Origin: Acidovorax soli
GTDB taxonomy: Bacteria; Pseudomonadota; Gammaproteobacteria; Burkholderiales; Burkholderiaceae_C
Direction of reading: 5' to 3'
Length of the DNA stretch: 64,000 nt
Assembly (NCBI RefSeq): GCF_014207955.1
Contig: NZ_JACHLK010000009.1
Coordinates: 186,001-250,000 of the forward strand
In this document: positions 55,412-63,525 of the stretch, piece after piece
Position numbering within the stretch: position 1 is the first letter of the stretch
How the letters are laid out: every line of letters begins with the position of its first letter
Program-made: the position numbers and the translations under genes
The notes under the pieces: generated by a model
Told to the model about the DNA's origin: nothing
What the model saw: only the letters and a program-made list of their open reading frames with translations
Database searches by the model: none

Positions 55412-56282
55412 GGCGCACCTCGTGGTCGTAGTGCGCGTCGATCTGGCCCACCTGTTCTTCGCTGACCTGGGCCCCGGCATCCCCTAGCCGCGTGAGCTCC
55501 GCCAGCATCTGCCCCACCGTGGGCAGGGCCTTGCGGTTCACCTGCGACGTGGGTGCCCACAGCCTGGCGCGGTTCACCGCCTTGCCGCAATGCATGAGCA
55601 CCTCGCTGATGGCCACCACCGTGGCGGTCTTGGGCGTGCGCCCCTGCTCCGCCAGCTCGGCCAGCAACTCGGGCGCGGTGGACACCCGGGCCTGGCCGTT
55701 GATGCGCAGGAACACCTCCAGCCCGGGAAAGAGGAACAGCATGCCCACGCGGTCGTCGTGCTGCAGATTGCGCAGCGACTCGATGCGGTTGTTGCCCGGC
55801 CAGTCGGCAAAGGCCAGGGTGTGGGCATCGAGCACCCGCACAAAGCCTGGAGGGCCGCCTCGCGGCGAGGCATCAAGCCCCTGGCCGCTGCCCGTGGCCA
55901 GGCAAAAGAAGGTCGCGGCCTTCAGGTACTGTTCGTGGAAGCCGATGAGGCGGTCGAGCACCGCCTTCTGGATCATCTCCGACGGGGGCGCGTACAGGGC
56001 ATCGAGGTCGGCGGCGTCGGCCCTGGCCGGGGCCGGCTGCGCCACCAGCGCACGCAGTTGCGGGTCCCGGACTTCGAGCACATCGAACAGGCCGAGCGCG
56101 CGCAGCCCCGGGGCCAGCGCCTCGATGTCGCGCCGTGCCGCCTCGCGCTCTGCGGCCGGCGTGGCAGGGTCCTGCAGCACCCGTGCATTGGCGAGGAAGG
56201 CTCCCACCGATCCCTTGCGGACGGTGACACCGCCCGCCTCCACCTCGTTGACATGGTCTGGCAGTACATCCTGTGCGCGCAT
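55398..56282 (-). CDS. FMN-binding pyridoxamine-5'-phosphate-oxidase-like (PPOX) protein
   Basis: The 294-residue protein has a split-barrel flavin-binding core: LKAATFFCLATGSGQGLDASPRGGPPGFVRVLDAHTLAFADWPGNNRIESLRNLQHDDRVGMLF, then LRINGQARVSTAP. Similar PPOX proteins stand upstream of SIP-type reductases. It heads a probable operon with the SIP gene. The divergent AraC gene starts 110 bp away. Confidence 0.87.
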   Translation of the reverse strand: MRAQDVLPDHVNEVEAGGVTVRKGSVGAFLANARVLQDPATPAAEREAARRDIEALAPGLRALGLFDVLEVRDPQLRALVAQPAPARADAADLDALYAPPSEMIQKAVLDRLIGFHEQYLKAATFFCLATGSGQGLDASPRGGPPGFVRVLDAHTLAFADWPGNNRIESLRNLQHDDRVGMLFLFPGLEVFLRINGQARVSTAPELLAELAEQGRTPKTATVVAISEVLMHCGKAVNRARLWAPTSQVNRKALPTVGQMLAELTRLGDAGAQVSEEQVGQIDAHYDHEVRHALY

Positions 56283-56392
56283 GGTCTGGCTCCTGGGGTT
56301 GCGATGGAGACAAGAATAGGACGCATTCACATGGCGGCTGTAAACTACGCAAGCCAATTGATTGCTCGCATCCGCCATTCCTCGCCCGCGCC

Positions 56393-57169
56393 ATGTCCGA
56401 CCTGAAACTCGACCCCCGGGTCATCGACGCACCCGGCGGCCCGCTGCTCATCGCGGCAGCGGGCTCGGACGACAGCGAGCGCATGTCCGAGCCGCACCAG
56501 CATGAGCGCGGCCAGCTGTTCGGCTCGCTGCGCGGGCTGATCTCGGTGAAGGTGGAAGAGGCGGTGTGGGTGGTGCCGGCCATCCATGCGGTGTGGCTGC
56601 CGCCGCACCACCGGCATTCGGCGGCATCGCACGGGCCCTTCCATGGATGGAGCGTCTACATCGACCCGGAGGCCTGCCGGACGCTGCCCGCCACGGCCTG
56701 CACCCTGCGCACCTCGGGCCTGCTGCGCGAGGCCGTGCTGCGCGCCGCCGAATGGCCGCTGGGGCCACTCGATGCCGTGCAGTCGCGCGTGGCCGGGGTG
56801 ATCCTGGACGAGATCCGCAGCCTGCCGGTCGAGCCCCTGGGCCTGCCGCTGCCGCGCGATGCGCGCCTGCAGCGCATTGCCCGCGCCCTGATTGCCGACC
56901 CTGCGGACGCGCGCGACCTGGAGGCCTGGGCGCGCTGGGCCGCCACGAGCTCGCGCACGCTGAGCCGGCGCTTCGTGGAGGAGACGGGCTTTCACTTCAC
57001 CGCCTGGCGGCAGCGCGCGCGCCTCATGCGGTCGCTGGAGATGCTGGCCGCAGGCGTGCCGGTGAATGCCATTGCGCTGGACCTGGGCTATGCCACGGCC
57101 AGCGCGTTCGTCACCCTGTTTCGGCGCACCTTCGGCGAGACGCCGGCGGTGTACCGGCAGCGGCTCTAG
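56393..57169 (+). CDS. AraC-family regulator (NimR-like)
   Basis: The 258-residue protein has an N-terminal cupin sensor (HQHERGQLFGSLRGLISVKVEEAVWVVPAIHAVWLPPHHRHS) and a C-terminal AraC HTH (TSSRTLSRRFVEETGFHFTAWRQRARLM, VNAIALDLGYATASAFVTLFRRTFGETPA). The layout matches NimR/YpdC-type regulators that repress or activate an adjacent divergent gene. Here that gene is the PPOX-SIP operon. Its stop overlaps the convergent zinc-hydrolase gene by 4 bp. Confidence 0.9.
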   Translation: MSDLKLDPRVIDAPGGPLLIAAAGSDDSERMSEPHQHERGQLFGSLRGLISVKVEEAVWVVPAIHAVWLPPHHRHSAASHGPFHGWSVYIDPEACRTLPATACTLRTSGLLREAVLRAAEWPLGPLDAVQSRVAGVILDEIRSLPVEPLGLPLPRDARLQRIARALIADPADARDLEAWARWAATSSRTLSRRFVEETGFHFTAWRQRARLMRSLEMLAAGVPVNAIALDLGYATASAFVTLFRRTFGETPAVYRQRL

Positions 57170-58122
57170 ATCTGCACCGTGAGGTACACGCCCTCGCGCC
57201 CGACCACGGGGTCGCGCGTGGGCATGAAGATGGTGCAACCGTCGCAGGGCGAGCGGATTTCCTTGCCGGAATCGGTGGCGATCAGCTCGCCCTTGGCAAA
57301 GGTCTCGAAGCCGATGACCGGCCGCGTGAAAGCGAACTGCGGCGTCTGCACCAGGTGCACCTCCAGCAGCCGAAAACGCCGCGCAGGCGCGGCATCGGCG
57401 GGGGCCGGCAGGGCCTCGATGAGGCCGTGGTGCGCCAGAAAGCGCAGCGTCACATCGGTGGCCAGCTCGGCGGCCGAGCGGGCGAAATGCTGGCCGCACT
57501 CCACCACCACCGCGCCCAGGCTGTCGCCGGCGGGGTCGCCATGGCGCGCATAGGACATGACCCCCGTGCCCGGTGCTGCGCCCGGAGGCATCACCAGATG
57601 CACCAGCGGACTGCCCACGGCCAGGGTCAGCGCGGCATTGCGCGCAAACTCCGGGTAGACCCAGAAGGGCTGCACCGGCGCGCGCGTGGAGTGGATATCG
57701 AGGATGCTGTCGGCAGCGGCCAGCACCGGGCGCAACTCGCGGGCGCGGCGCAGCTCGGGGCTGTACTCGCTGCCATCAAGCATCTCGGGCGACCAGATGC
57801 GGTTGAGGTTGTGCACCAGTTGGCGGTTCTCGTACGGGCGCTCGATGTCGAAGGCCTCGTAGGCCTCCACATTGGCAAAACTCACCGTGAGCGTACCGAT
57901 CTTCGGGCGCACGCCCGTGTCCAGCAGGTGCGTGGCCGCCACCATGCCGCAGATCTCGTTGCCATGGGTCAGCGCGTTGATCAGCACATGCGGGCCAGGC
58001 CGGCCCGACTCGAAACGGTGCACGTAGTCGATACCCGTGTTGCCCTTCCGGTAGGCCGACAGGTCACGCGGCAGCACCTCCAGGGGCGAATCGTCAGGAG
58101 CGAAGGCAGCCTGCCGGGGCAT
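57166..58122 (-). CDS. Succinylglutamate desuccinylase / aspartoacylase-like zinc hydrolase
   Basis: The 318-residue protein (start ATG at 58122) shows the M14-like AstE/AspA site: HGNE (zinc His and Glu, in ALTHGNEICG), LNRIW, the third zinc ligand in DIHST, and a catalytic Glu in VVVECGQHF. Such enzymes cleave N-acyl groups from amino acids or act as carboxypeptidases. The gene follows a Bug receptor gene by 7 bp, so it probably acts on the imported compound. Confidence 0.87.
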   Translation of the reverse strand: MPRQAAFAPDDSPLEVLPRDLSAYRKGNTGIDYVHRFESGRPGPHVLINALTHGNEICGMVAATHLLDTGVRPKIGTLTVSFANVEAYEAFDIERPYENRQLVHNLNRIWSPEMLDGSEYSPELRRARELRPVLAAADSILDIHSTRAPVQPFWVYPEFARNAALTLAVGSPLVHLVMPPGAAPGTGVMSYARHGDPAGDSLGAVVVECGQHFARSAAELATDVTLRFLAHHGLIEALPAPADAAPARRFRLLEVHLVQTPQFAFTRPVIGFETFAKGELIATDSGKEIRSPCDGCTIFMPTRDPVVGREGVYLTVQI

Positions 58123-58129
58123 GGACAGC

Positions 58130-59134
58130 TCACTCACCACGGATGCCCAGGCGCTTGACCAGATCGCCATAGACCGCCAGGCGCTCGCCCATCATGGCGG
58201 TGAACTGGGCGGACGACAGGGCCTCGGGCGCGAGCATGCCGCGCGCGAGCAGCCCTTCCACCATCGCAGGCTGCTCGGCCACGGTGCGCACGGCCTTGTA
58301 CAGCGCGGCCTGCACCTCGGGCGGTGTCTTGGCCGGGGCGGCCAGGCCGATCCACGAGGTGGCGTTGCTCAGCGGGTAGCCCAGTTCCTCGAAGGTTGGC
58401 ACCTCGGGCAACACGGCCAGGCGCTTGGGCGCGGCCACCGCCAGCGCACGCAGCTTGCCGGCCTGGATCTGCTGCAGGAAGGGGCCCAGGTTGTCGAGAG
58501 CGAACTGCACCTCGTTGGCCACCAGCGCGGTGATCATGGGGCCGCCGCCCTTGTAGGGCACGTGCACTGCATCGATCTGCGTGGTGCTCTTGAACAGCTC
58601 CACGTTGAGCTGGCCCATGCTGCCCGGCCCTGCGCTGCAGTAGTTGAGCTTGCCCGGGTTGGCCTTCAGGTGCGCGATGAATTCCTTGACCGTCTTGGCC
58701 GGCACGGCCGGGTTCACCGTCAGCACATTGGGCGTGCGCGCCAGCTGGGCGATGGAGGCAAAGTCCTTGATCGGGTCGTAGCCCACATTGGCCTGCGTGA
58801 GCGGGTTGGCCAGGTGTGAGCTTTGCGAGGACACCACCAGCGTGTAGCCATCAGCCTTGGCACGTGCCACCTGGGCGCTGGCGATGGAGCCGCCCGCCCC
58901 CGCGCGGTTGTCCACCACCACCGAGGTGCCCAGCGCCTTGGCCAGCGGCTCGGCATAGAGGCGCGCGATCAGGTCCACCGAGCCCCCGGCGGGGAACGGC
59001 ACCACCAGGGTGACCGGGCGGGAGGGAAAGGCCTGCGCACGGGCCGCCAAGGGCAATGCCGCCGTGGCAGCGGCAAGGCCCGCACCCAGGAGTTCGCGGC
59101 GGCGCAGGGTGAAGGCAGGGGATGTGGAGTTCAT
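58130..59134 (-). CDS. Bug-family periplasmic receptor (tripartite tricarboxylate transporter type)
   Basis: The 334-residue protein has a signal sequence with a twin-arginine-like start (TLRRRELLGAGLAAATAALP) and the TctC/Bug fold: FPSRPVTLVVPFPAGGSVDLIARLYAEPLAKALG, VVDNRAGAGGSIAS, HVPYKGGGPMITAL. Bug proteins bind carboxylates or amino acids. No TctA/TctB membrane partner is nearby, as is common for Bordetella-type Bugs. The RpiR regulator is divergent, 107 bp away. Confidence 0.92.
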   Translation of the reverse strand: MNSTSPAFTLRRRELLGAGLAAATAALPLAARAQAFPSRPVTLVVPFPAGGSVDLIARLYAEPLAKALGTSVVVDNRAGAGGSIASAQVARAKADGYTLVVSSQSSHLANPLTQANVGYDPIKDFASIAQLARTPNVLTVNPAVPAKTVKEFIAHLKANPGKLNYCSAGPGSMGQLNVELFKSTTQIDAVHVPYKGGGPMITALVANEVQFALDNLGPFLQQIQAGKLRALAVAAPKRLAVLPEVPTFEELGYPLSNATSWIGLAAPAKTPPEVQAALYKAVRTVAEQPAMVEGLLARGMLAPEALSSAQFTAMMGERLAVYGDLVKRLGIRGE

Positions 59135-59241
59135 GGGTTTGCGGGAAGGATGTAGGAAATTTGACGGCATTCTTGCAGTTTGATTTTAATTTTGCAACAA
59201 CACGCGCAAAATGGACATTGCCCCGATCTGCGCACAATCCC

Positions 59242-60108
59242 ATGGCCATGAACCTGAACCAACGCATCGCCAGCTACGGCAAGAAGCTCACCAAGAGCGA
59301 ACAGCGCCTGGTCGCCGAACTCCAGGCCCAGCACCCGCAGGGCCTGCTCGAATCGGCCACCCAGCTGGCGCGCAAGGTGAACACCAGCGCCTCCACGGTG
59401 GTGCGGCTGCTCACCAAGCTGGGCTATGCGAGCTACGCCGAGGCGCAGATGGAGGCCCGCTCGGAGGTGACGGCCCTGCTCGCCACGCCGGGCACGCGGG
59501 CCGATGCGGTCATCGGCGACGACACCTCCATCCGCTCCTGCCTGGACAATGTGCTGCTGCACGACCAGCACAACCTGGCCACCACCTTTGCCGCGCTGGA
59601 TGTGGCGGCCTTCGAGGCCACGGTGCGCCTGTTCACGCAGCGCAAGGCGCGCGTGCACCTGCTGGGCCAGCGCCATGGCACCCCCATTGCCAGCCACCTG
59701 GCGCTGCACCTGAACATGTGCCTGCCCGAGGTGCGCCTGATGGCGGCCACCAGCCCCTTGTTCATCGAAGACGAGATGCTCTGGCTGGGCGAGCACGACG
59801 TGCTGCTGGCGCCCACCTTCCGCCGCCATTCGCTGGCCATCACCCGCGCCGCGAAATACTTCCGGGAGCAAGGCGCCAAGGTGGTGCTCATGACCGACGA
59901 TCCGACGGCGCCCGCGGTCGCCTCGGCCGACCACGTGCTGCTGGTGCGCACCTCCAGCGCCTCGCCGTTCGATTCGTACACGGCCGCGCTCTCGGTGGCC
60001 AATGCGCTCGTGATGGCCGTGGCACAGCGCCGCAAGAAGGAGCTGGGCGCCACGCTGGAGCGCGGCGAGGCCCTGTGGGCCCGGCACTGGAAGGAAGGCA
60101 GCGCCTGA
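59242..60108 (+). CDS. RpiR/MurR-family transcriptional regulator
   Basis: The 288-residue protein has an N-terminal HTH (LTKSEQRLVAELQAQHPQGLLESATQLARKVNTSASTVVRLLTKLGYASYAE) and a C-terminal SIS domain (RKARVHLLGQRHGTPIASHLALHL, GEHDVLLAPTFRRHS). SIS domains usually bind phosphosugars, but many RpiR members near Bug receptors sense other metabolites. It is divergent from the Bug gene, with an AT-rich spacer carrying two TTGCA repeats, and probably regulates it. ATG 59248 is an alternative start. Confidence 0.9.
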   Translation: MAMNLNQRIASYGKKLTKSEQRLVAELQAQHPQGLLESATQLARKVNTSASTVVRLLTKLGYASYAEAQMEARSEVTALLATPGTRADAVIGDDTSIRSCLDNVLLHDQHNLATTFAALDVAAFEATVRLFTQRKARVHLLGQRHGTPIASHLALHLNMCLPEVRLMAATSPLFIEDEMLWLGEHDVLLAPTFRRHSLAITRAAKYFREQGAKVVLMTDDPTAPAVASADHVLLVRTSSASPFDSYTAALSVANALVMAVAQRRKKELGATLERGEALWARHWKEGSA

Positions 60109-60134
60109 CGCGGCCCGCCTCCGAGCAACCCGCG

Positions 60135-61331
60135 CTACAGGGCCTGCCCCAGGCGCGCCACGCCCTCGCGGATCTTCTCCACATCCGCCGTCGCAAACGA
60201 CAGCCGCAGCGTCGCGTTGTCCGGGTTGGCGCAGAAGAACGGCGTGCCGGGCACGAAGGCCACACCCTTGTCGATGGCGCGCTTGGCCAGCACGTTGCCG
60301 TCGGCCACCTTGCCGCCCGCGCCCGTGAGGCGCGCCCAGACGAACAGGCCGCCCTGGGGCTGTACGAAGTCGATGGCCTCGCCCAGTTCCTTGCGCAGCG
60401 CATCGCCCATGGCCTGGGCGCGCTCGGCGTACACCTTGCGCACCTTGGCCAGGGTGGCGGGCATGCGGCCGGCCTTGAGGTATTGGGCGGCCGTGGCCTG
60501 GGCGAAGGTGCTGGTGTGCGCGTCGCTGAATTGCTTGCACATGGTGGCCTTGGCCAGCAGTTCGGCCGGAGCGATCATCCAGCCCACGCGCAGGCCGGGC
60601 GAGAGCACTTTGCTCATGGAGCCGCAGTGGGCCAGCAGTTCGCGGCTGCCGGGCACGCTGGCCGAGAGGTTGAGCAGGCTGGGCGGGGGGGCTTCGCCGA
60701 AGTACAGGTCGCCGTAGGGGTCGTCTTCGACGATCAGGGTCTGGTGCTTGACGGCCATTTCCAGCACGGCCTTGCGGCGCTCCAGGCTGAGCATGGCGCC
60801 GCTGGGGTTGCCGAAGGTGGGGATCAGGTAGACGAACTTGGGCTTGTGCTCGGCGATCAGCTTTTCCAGCTCGTCGGTCTTCACGCCGTTGCCGTCGATG
60901 GGCGCGCTGATGAGTTCGGCGCCATACAGGCGAAAGCACTGGATGGTGGCCAGGAAGGTGGGGCCTTCGACGATGACCTTGTCGCCGGGGCTGATGAGGG
61001 TCTTGCCCAGGAGGTCCAGGGCCTGCTGGCTGCCGGTGGTGACGATCAGGTTCTCGGGGGCCAGGTCCTTGGCGCCCTTGCTGGCCATGAAGGCGGCCAG
61101 TTGCTCGCGCAGGGGTTGGTAGCCTTCGGTGGCGCCATACTGCAGGGCGGCGCCGGGTTCCTCCGTCAGGGCCTGGTTGCTGGCTTCGCGGATGCCCTGC
61201 ACGTCGAACATCGCGCTGTCGGGGAAACCGCCGGCAAAGCTGATGATGCCCGGCTTGCCCAGGAGCTTGAAGAGCTCGCGGATGGCGGAGGTTTCTACGT
61301 TGTTCAGGCGGTCGGCGAATCGAAGGGGCAT
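60135..61331 (-). CDS. PLP-dependent aminotransferase class I (LysN/2-aminoadipate type)
   Basis: The 398-residue enzyme has a fold type I transaminase core: SFAGGFPDSAMF, QYGATEGYQPLREQLA, IVEDDPYGDLYF and the PLP Lys K241 in GSMSKVLSPGLRVGW. The start region resembles LysN/ARO8-like transaminases that use 2-aminoadipate, aromatic or branched amino acids. It lies 54 bp after the DUF2817 gene on the same strand, so it probably works on the amino acid that enzyme releases. Confidence 0.9.
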   Translation of the reverse strand: MPLRFADRLNNVETSAIRELFKLLGKPGIISFAGGFPDSAMFDVQGIREASNQALTEEPGAALQYGATEGYQPLREQLAAFMASKGAKDLAPENLIVTTGSQQALDLLGKTLISPGDKVIVEGPTFLATIQCFRLYGAELISAPIDGNGVKTDELEKLIAEHKPKFVYLIPTFGNPSGAMLSLERRKAVLEMAVKHQTLIVEDDPYGDLYFGEAPPPSLLNLSASVPGSRELLAHCGSMSKVLSPGLRVGWMIAPAELLAKATMCKQFSDAHTSTFAQATAAQYLKAGRMPATLAKVRKVYAERAQAMGDALRKELGEAIDFVQPQGGLFVWARLTGAGGKVADGNVLAKRAIDKGVAFVPGTPFFCANPDNATLRLSFATADVEKIREGVARLGQAL

Positions 61332-61385
61332 GGTCTGTCTCGTTGAAAACGCAAGAAAGAAAAAAGAAAAGCGGCGGGTGCCGGA

Positions 61386-62450
61386 TCACGCGGCCAGGGC
61401 GGCCACGGCCTGCACCACGGCCGTGCGGGCCTGGCCCAGCACCATGCCCTGCCACAGCGGGTTCTCGCTGCAAAAGGCATTGAACATGGCGTGCCGCACC
61501 TGGGCAGCGAGCGCCGGCGCGGCGTCGGGGTGCAAGGCCAGCCAGTGGTCGGCGCGCAGGGCATCGAGCATGTCGGCAGCCGGCACGGTGCCAAACTCCA
61601 GTGCCATGCAATCCACGGTGGCGCCGGCGCACTCGTCGTAGATCGCACTGGCCGCCGTGCCCTGCAGGGCCTGCGACACCGACTGGCCCTGCTGGGGCGA
61701 GAACACGTCCGCGCCCCAGCAGGCCCGGGCGCGCTCGAGTTCGCCCGGCTGGCCGCGGCCGGCAAAGATCTTTTCGCCATGGCCAAAGGGACCGAGCCCC
61801 GAATGGATGTCGATCCAGCTGATCCGGTGCCTGGCGCGCCCCTGCTCGCGCAGCACCGCGCGCAGCGTGGTGTTGCTCCAGGCGGGCCGCAGGCCGGTGA
61901 AGAACAGGCCATCGGCATGGCTGGCCTGCCCGCGCATGGTGGTGCGCAGCCAGTCCGCCTGCCCATCCAGCGCCGCCCGGTTGTCGGGCCCGGGCGGCCA
62001 CTGCGGCGGGAGCAGCAGGCCATGCAGCGCAGCGTAACCGGCGTTGGCCGGCAGCGGCTGGCTGAAATCGAGGAAGTTGCGATTGAGGTCCACGCCGTCC
62101 TCGTTGACCCGGCGCTGGTACGAAAAGCCATGCGGGTTGACCGCATGCACCAGCAACAAGGCCACGCGGCCCTGGTGCAGACGGTCCTGCAGGTCCGGGT
62201 CGTGCAGCAGCGCAGCCTGCACGGCCGAGCCGCACAGGCCTTCGACACCATGCACGCCGGAGGTCACGACCACCAGGCGGTCCGCATCGGCCGGGCCGCA
62301 GAGCACGGTGTCCATGCCCAGGGCTTCGCCCTGCGCGCCGCGATGGCCGGGGAGTTCGTGTGCATGCACAGGCAGGCGCAGTTGGGCTGCGCCGTGCCGC
62401 AGGCGCTCGCGCGCCGCCATGTAGGTCGGGGTTGGCAGCACGCGGTTCAC
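61386..62450 (-). CDS. DUF2817 zinc carboxypeptidase-like (M14 family) hydrolase
   Basis: The 354-residue protein (GTG start at 62450, overlapping the preceding Bug gene by four bases, GTGA) has the M14-like site: HGVEG (zinc His and Glu), DLNRNF, WIDIHSGLG (third zinc His) and a catalytic Glu in ALEFGT. It resembles succinylglutamate-desuccinylase-like enzymes. No signal peptide is seen, so it acts in the cytoplasm, probably on the ligand brought in by the Bug system. Confidence 0.88.
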   Translation of the reverse strand: MNRVLPTPTYMAARERLRHGAAQLRLPVHAHELPGHRGAQGEALGMDTVLCGPADADRLVVVTSGVHGVEGLCGSAVQAALLHDPDLQDRLHQGRVALLLVHAVNPHGFSYQRRVNEDGVDLNRNFLDFSQPLPANAGYAALHGLLLPPQWPPGPDNRAALDGQADWLRTTMRGQASHADGLFFTGLRPAWSNTTLRAVLREQGRARHRISWIDIHSGLGPFGHGEKIFAGRGQPGELERARACWGADVFSPQQGQSVSQALQGTAASAIYDECAGATVDCMALEFGTVPAADMLDALRADHWLALHPDAAPALAAQVRHAMFNAFCSENPLWQGMVLGQARTAVVQAVAALAA

Positions 62451-63424
62451 CCCTCCAGCTTGACGCCTTGCGCCATGCGCCGGATGCGCGTGTTCTCGGC
62501 CGCGTAGTAGCGCCCGGCATCGGCCAGCGAAAGCGCCGGGCCCAGTTCAGCGCCTGCGGCCTGCGTGGCGGCGCGCGTCTCGGCCATCTGCACCACCTGC
62601 GCCAGCGCCTGGTTCAGGCGCTGCAGCACGGCATCGGGCGTCTTGGCCGGGGCCAGCGTGCCAAACCACAGCGAGTGGTGAAAGCCCTTGAGCAGCTTGC
62701 CCTCGTCGAAGATCGGCACGTTCGGCGCCAGGGTCGAGCGCTGGGCAGCAGCCACCCCCAGGATCTTCATCTGCCGTGCGTCCACCATGTTCAGCAGATT
62801 GCGCGCCACGGGCAGGAAGGTCATGTCGATCTGCTCGCCGATCAGGTCCTGGATCAGCGGCCCGCCGCCCTTGTAGGGCACGTGGAACATGCGGGCACCG
62901 CTGGCCGTACGCAGGTTCTCGCTGACCAGGTGGTACATCGATCCCATGCCCGTGCTGCCATACGACAGCTCCCGCCCTCCTTCGCTGCGCGCCAGGGCGA
63001 TCAGCGAGTCCAGGCTGCTGGCGGCCAGGCCGTTGCGCACATAGAGCGCCAGGGGCGTGGCATAGAACAGGTTGAGCATGCGAAAGTCTTCCGCCACATA
63101 GCGCGAGCCCGGGATCGACAGCGGCGCAAGCACCACCTCGTTGGGCGAGCCGATGAGCAGGGTGTTGCCGTCCGGCGCCGCCGCCAGCACCTTGCGCGCG
63201 GCCAGCGAGCCGTTGGCACCGGCGAGGTTCTCCACCACCACCGTCTGCCCCAGCACCTTCTGCAGACCAGGCTGGATGGCCCGGGCCAGGATGTCCGAGC
63301 CGCCGCCCGGAGGGTACGGCACCACCAGGGTGATGAGCTTGTCTCCCGCGCCTTGGGCCAGGGCCGGCCAGGCAGTGGCGGTGGCCAGTCCGGCCAGGGT
63401 GTTGAGGGCCATCCGTCTTTGCAT
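62447..63424 (-). CDS. Bug-family periplasmic receptor, second copy
   Basis: The 325-residue protein starts MQRRMALNTLAGLATATAWPALAQG (signal peptide) and has the Bug signatures LITLVVPYPPGGGSDILARAIQ, VVENLAGANGSLAA, HVPYKGGGPLIQDLIG and IFDEGKLLKGF. It is clearly related to the receptor at 58130 but divergent in sequence, so it is not a recent duplicate. It heads an operon with DUF2817 and an aminotransferase. The LysR-type gene is divergent, 101 bp away. Confidence 0.92.
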   Translation of the reverse strand: MQRRMALNTLAGLATATAWPALAQGAGDKLITLVVPYPPGGGSDILARAIQPGLQKVLGQTVVVENLAGANGSLAARKVLAAAPDGNTLLIGSPNEVVLAPLSIPGSRYVAEDFRMLNLFYATPLALYVRNGLAASSLDSLIALARSEGGRELSYGSTGMGSMYHLVSENLRTASGARMFHVPYKGGGPLIQDLIGEQIDMTFLPVARNLLNMVDARQMKILGVAAAQRSTLAPNVPIFDEGKLLKGFHHSLWFGTLAPAKTPDAVLQRLNQALAQVVQMAETRAATQAAGAELGPALSLADAGRYYAAENTRIRRMAQGVKLEG

Positions 63425-63525
63425 GTGTTGTCTCCGTTCGAGCCTGTGGGAATGGGCGAAGCTTAGGCAAGGCAGACGCAAATAAAAAGACAGAAAATTT
63501 TCCCATGTGATAACTTTCGGTGATC

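Noticed and set aside
53896-55590. A 564-codon minus-strand frame suggesting a fusion protein
   Set aside because: Only its last 218 codons (LigT-like) are real. The upstream part is out of frame with the true siderophore-interacting protein gene.
59131-62520. A 1129-codon antisense frame through the RpiR and aminotransferase genes
   Set aside because: It has no recognisable motif and its composition is that of a shadow frame; the RpiR, aminotransferase and DUF2817 frames are clearly real.
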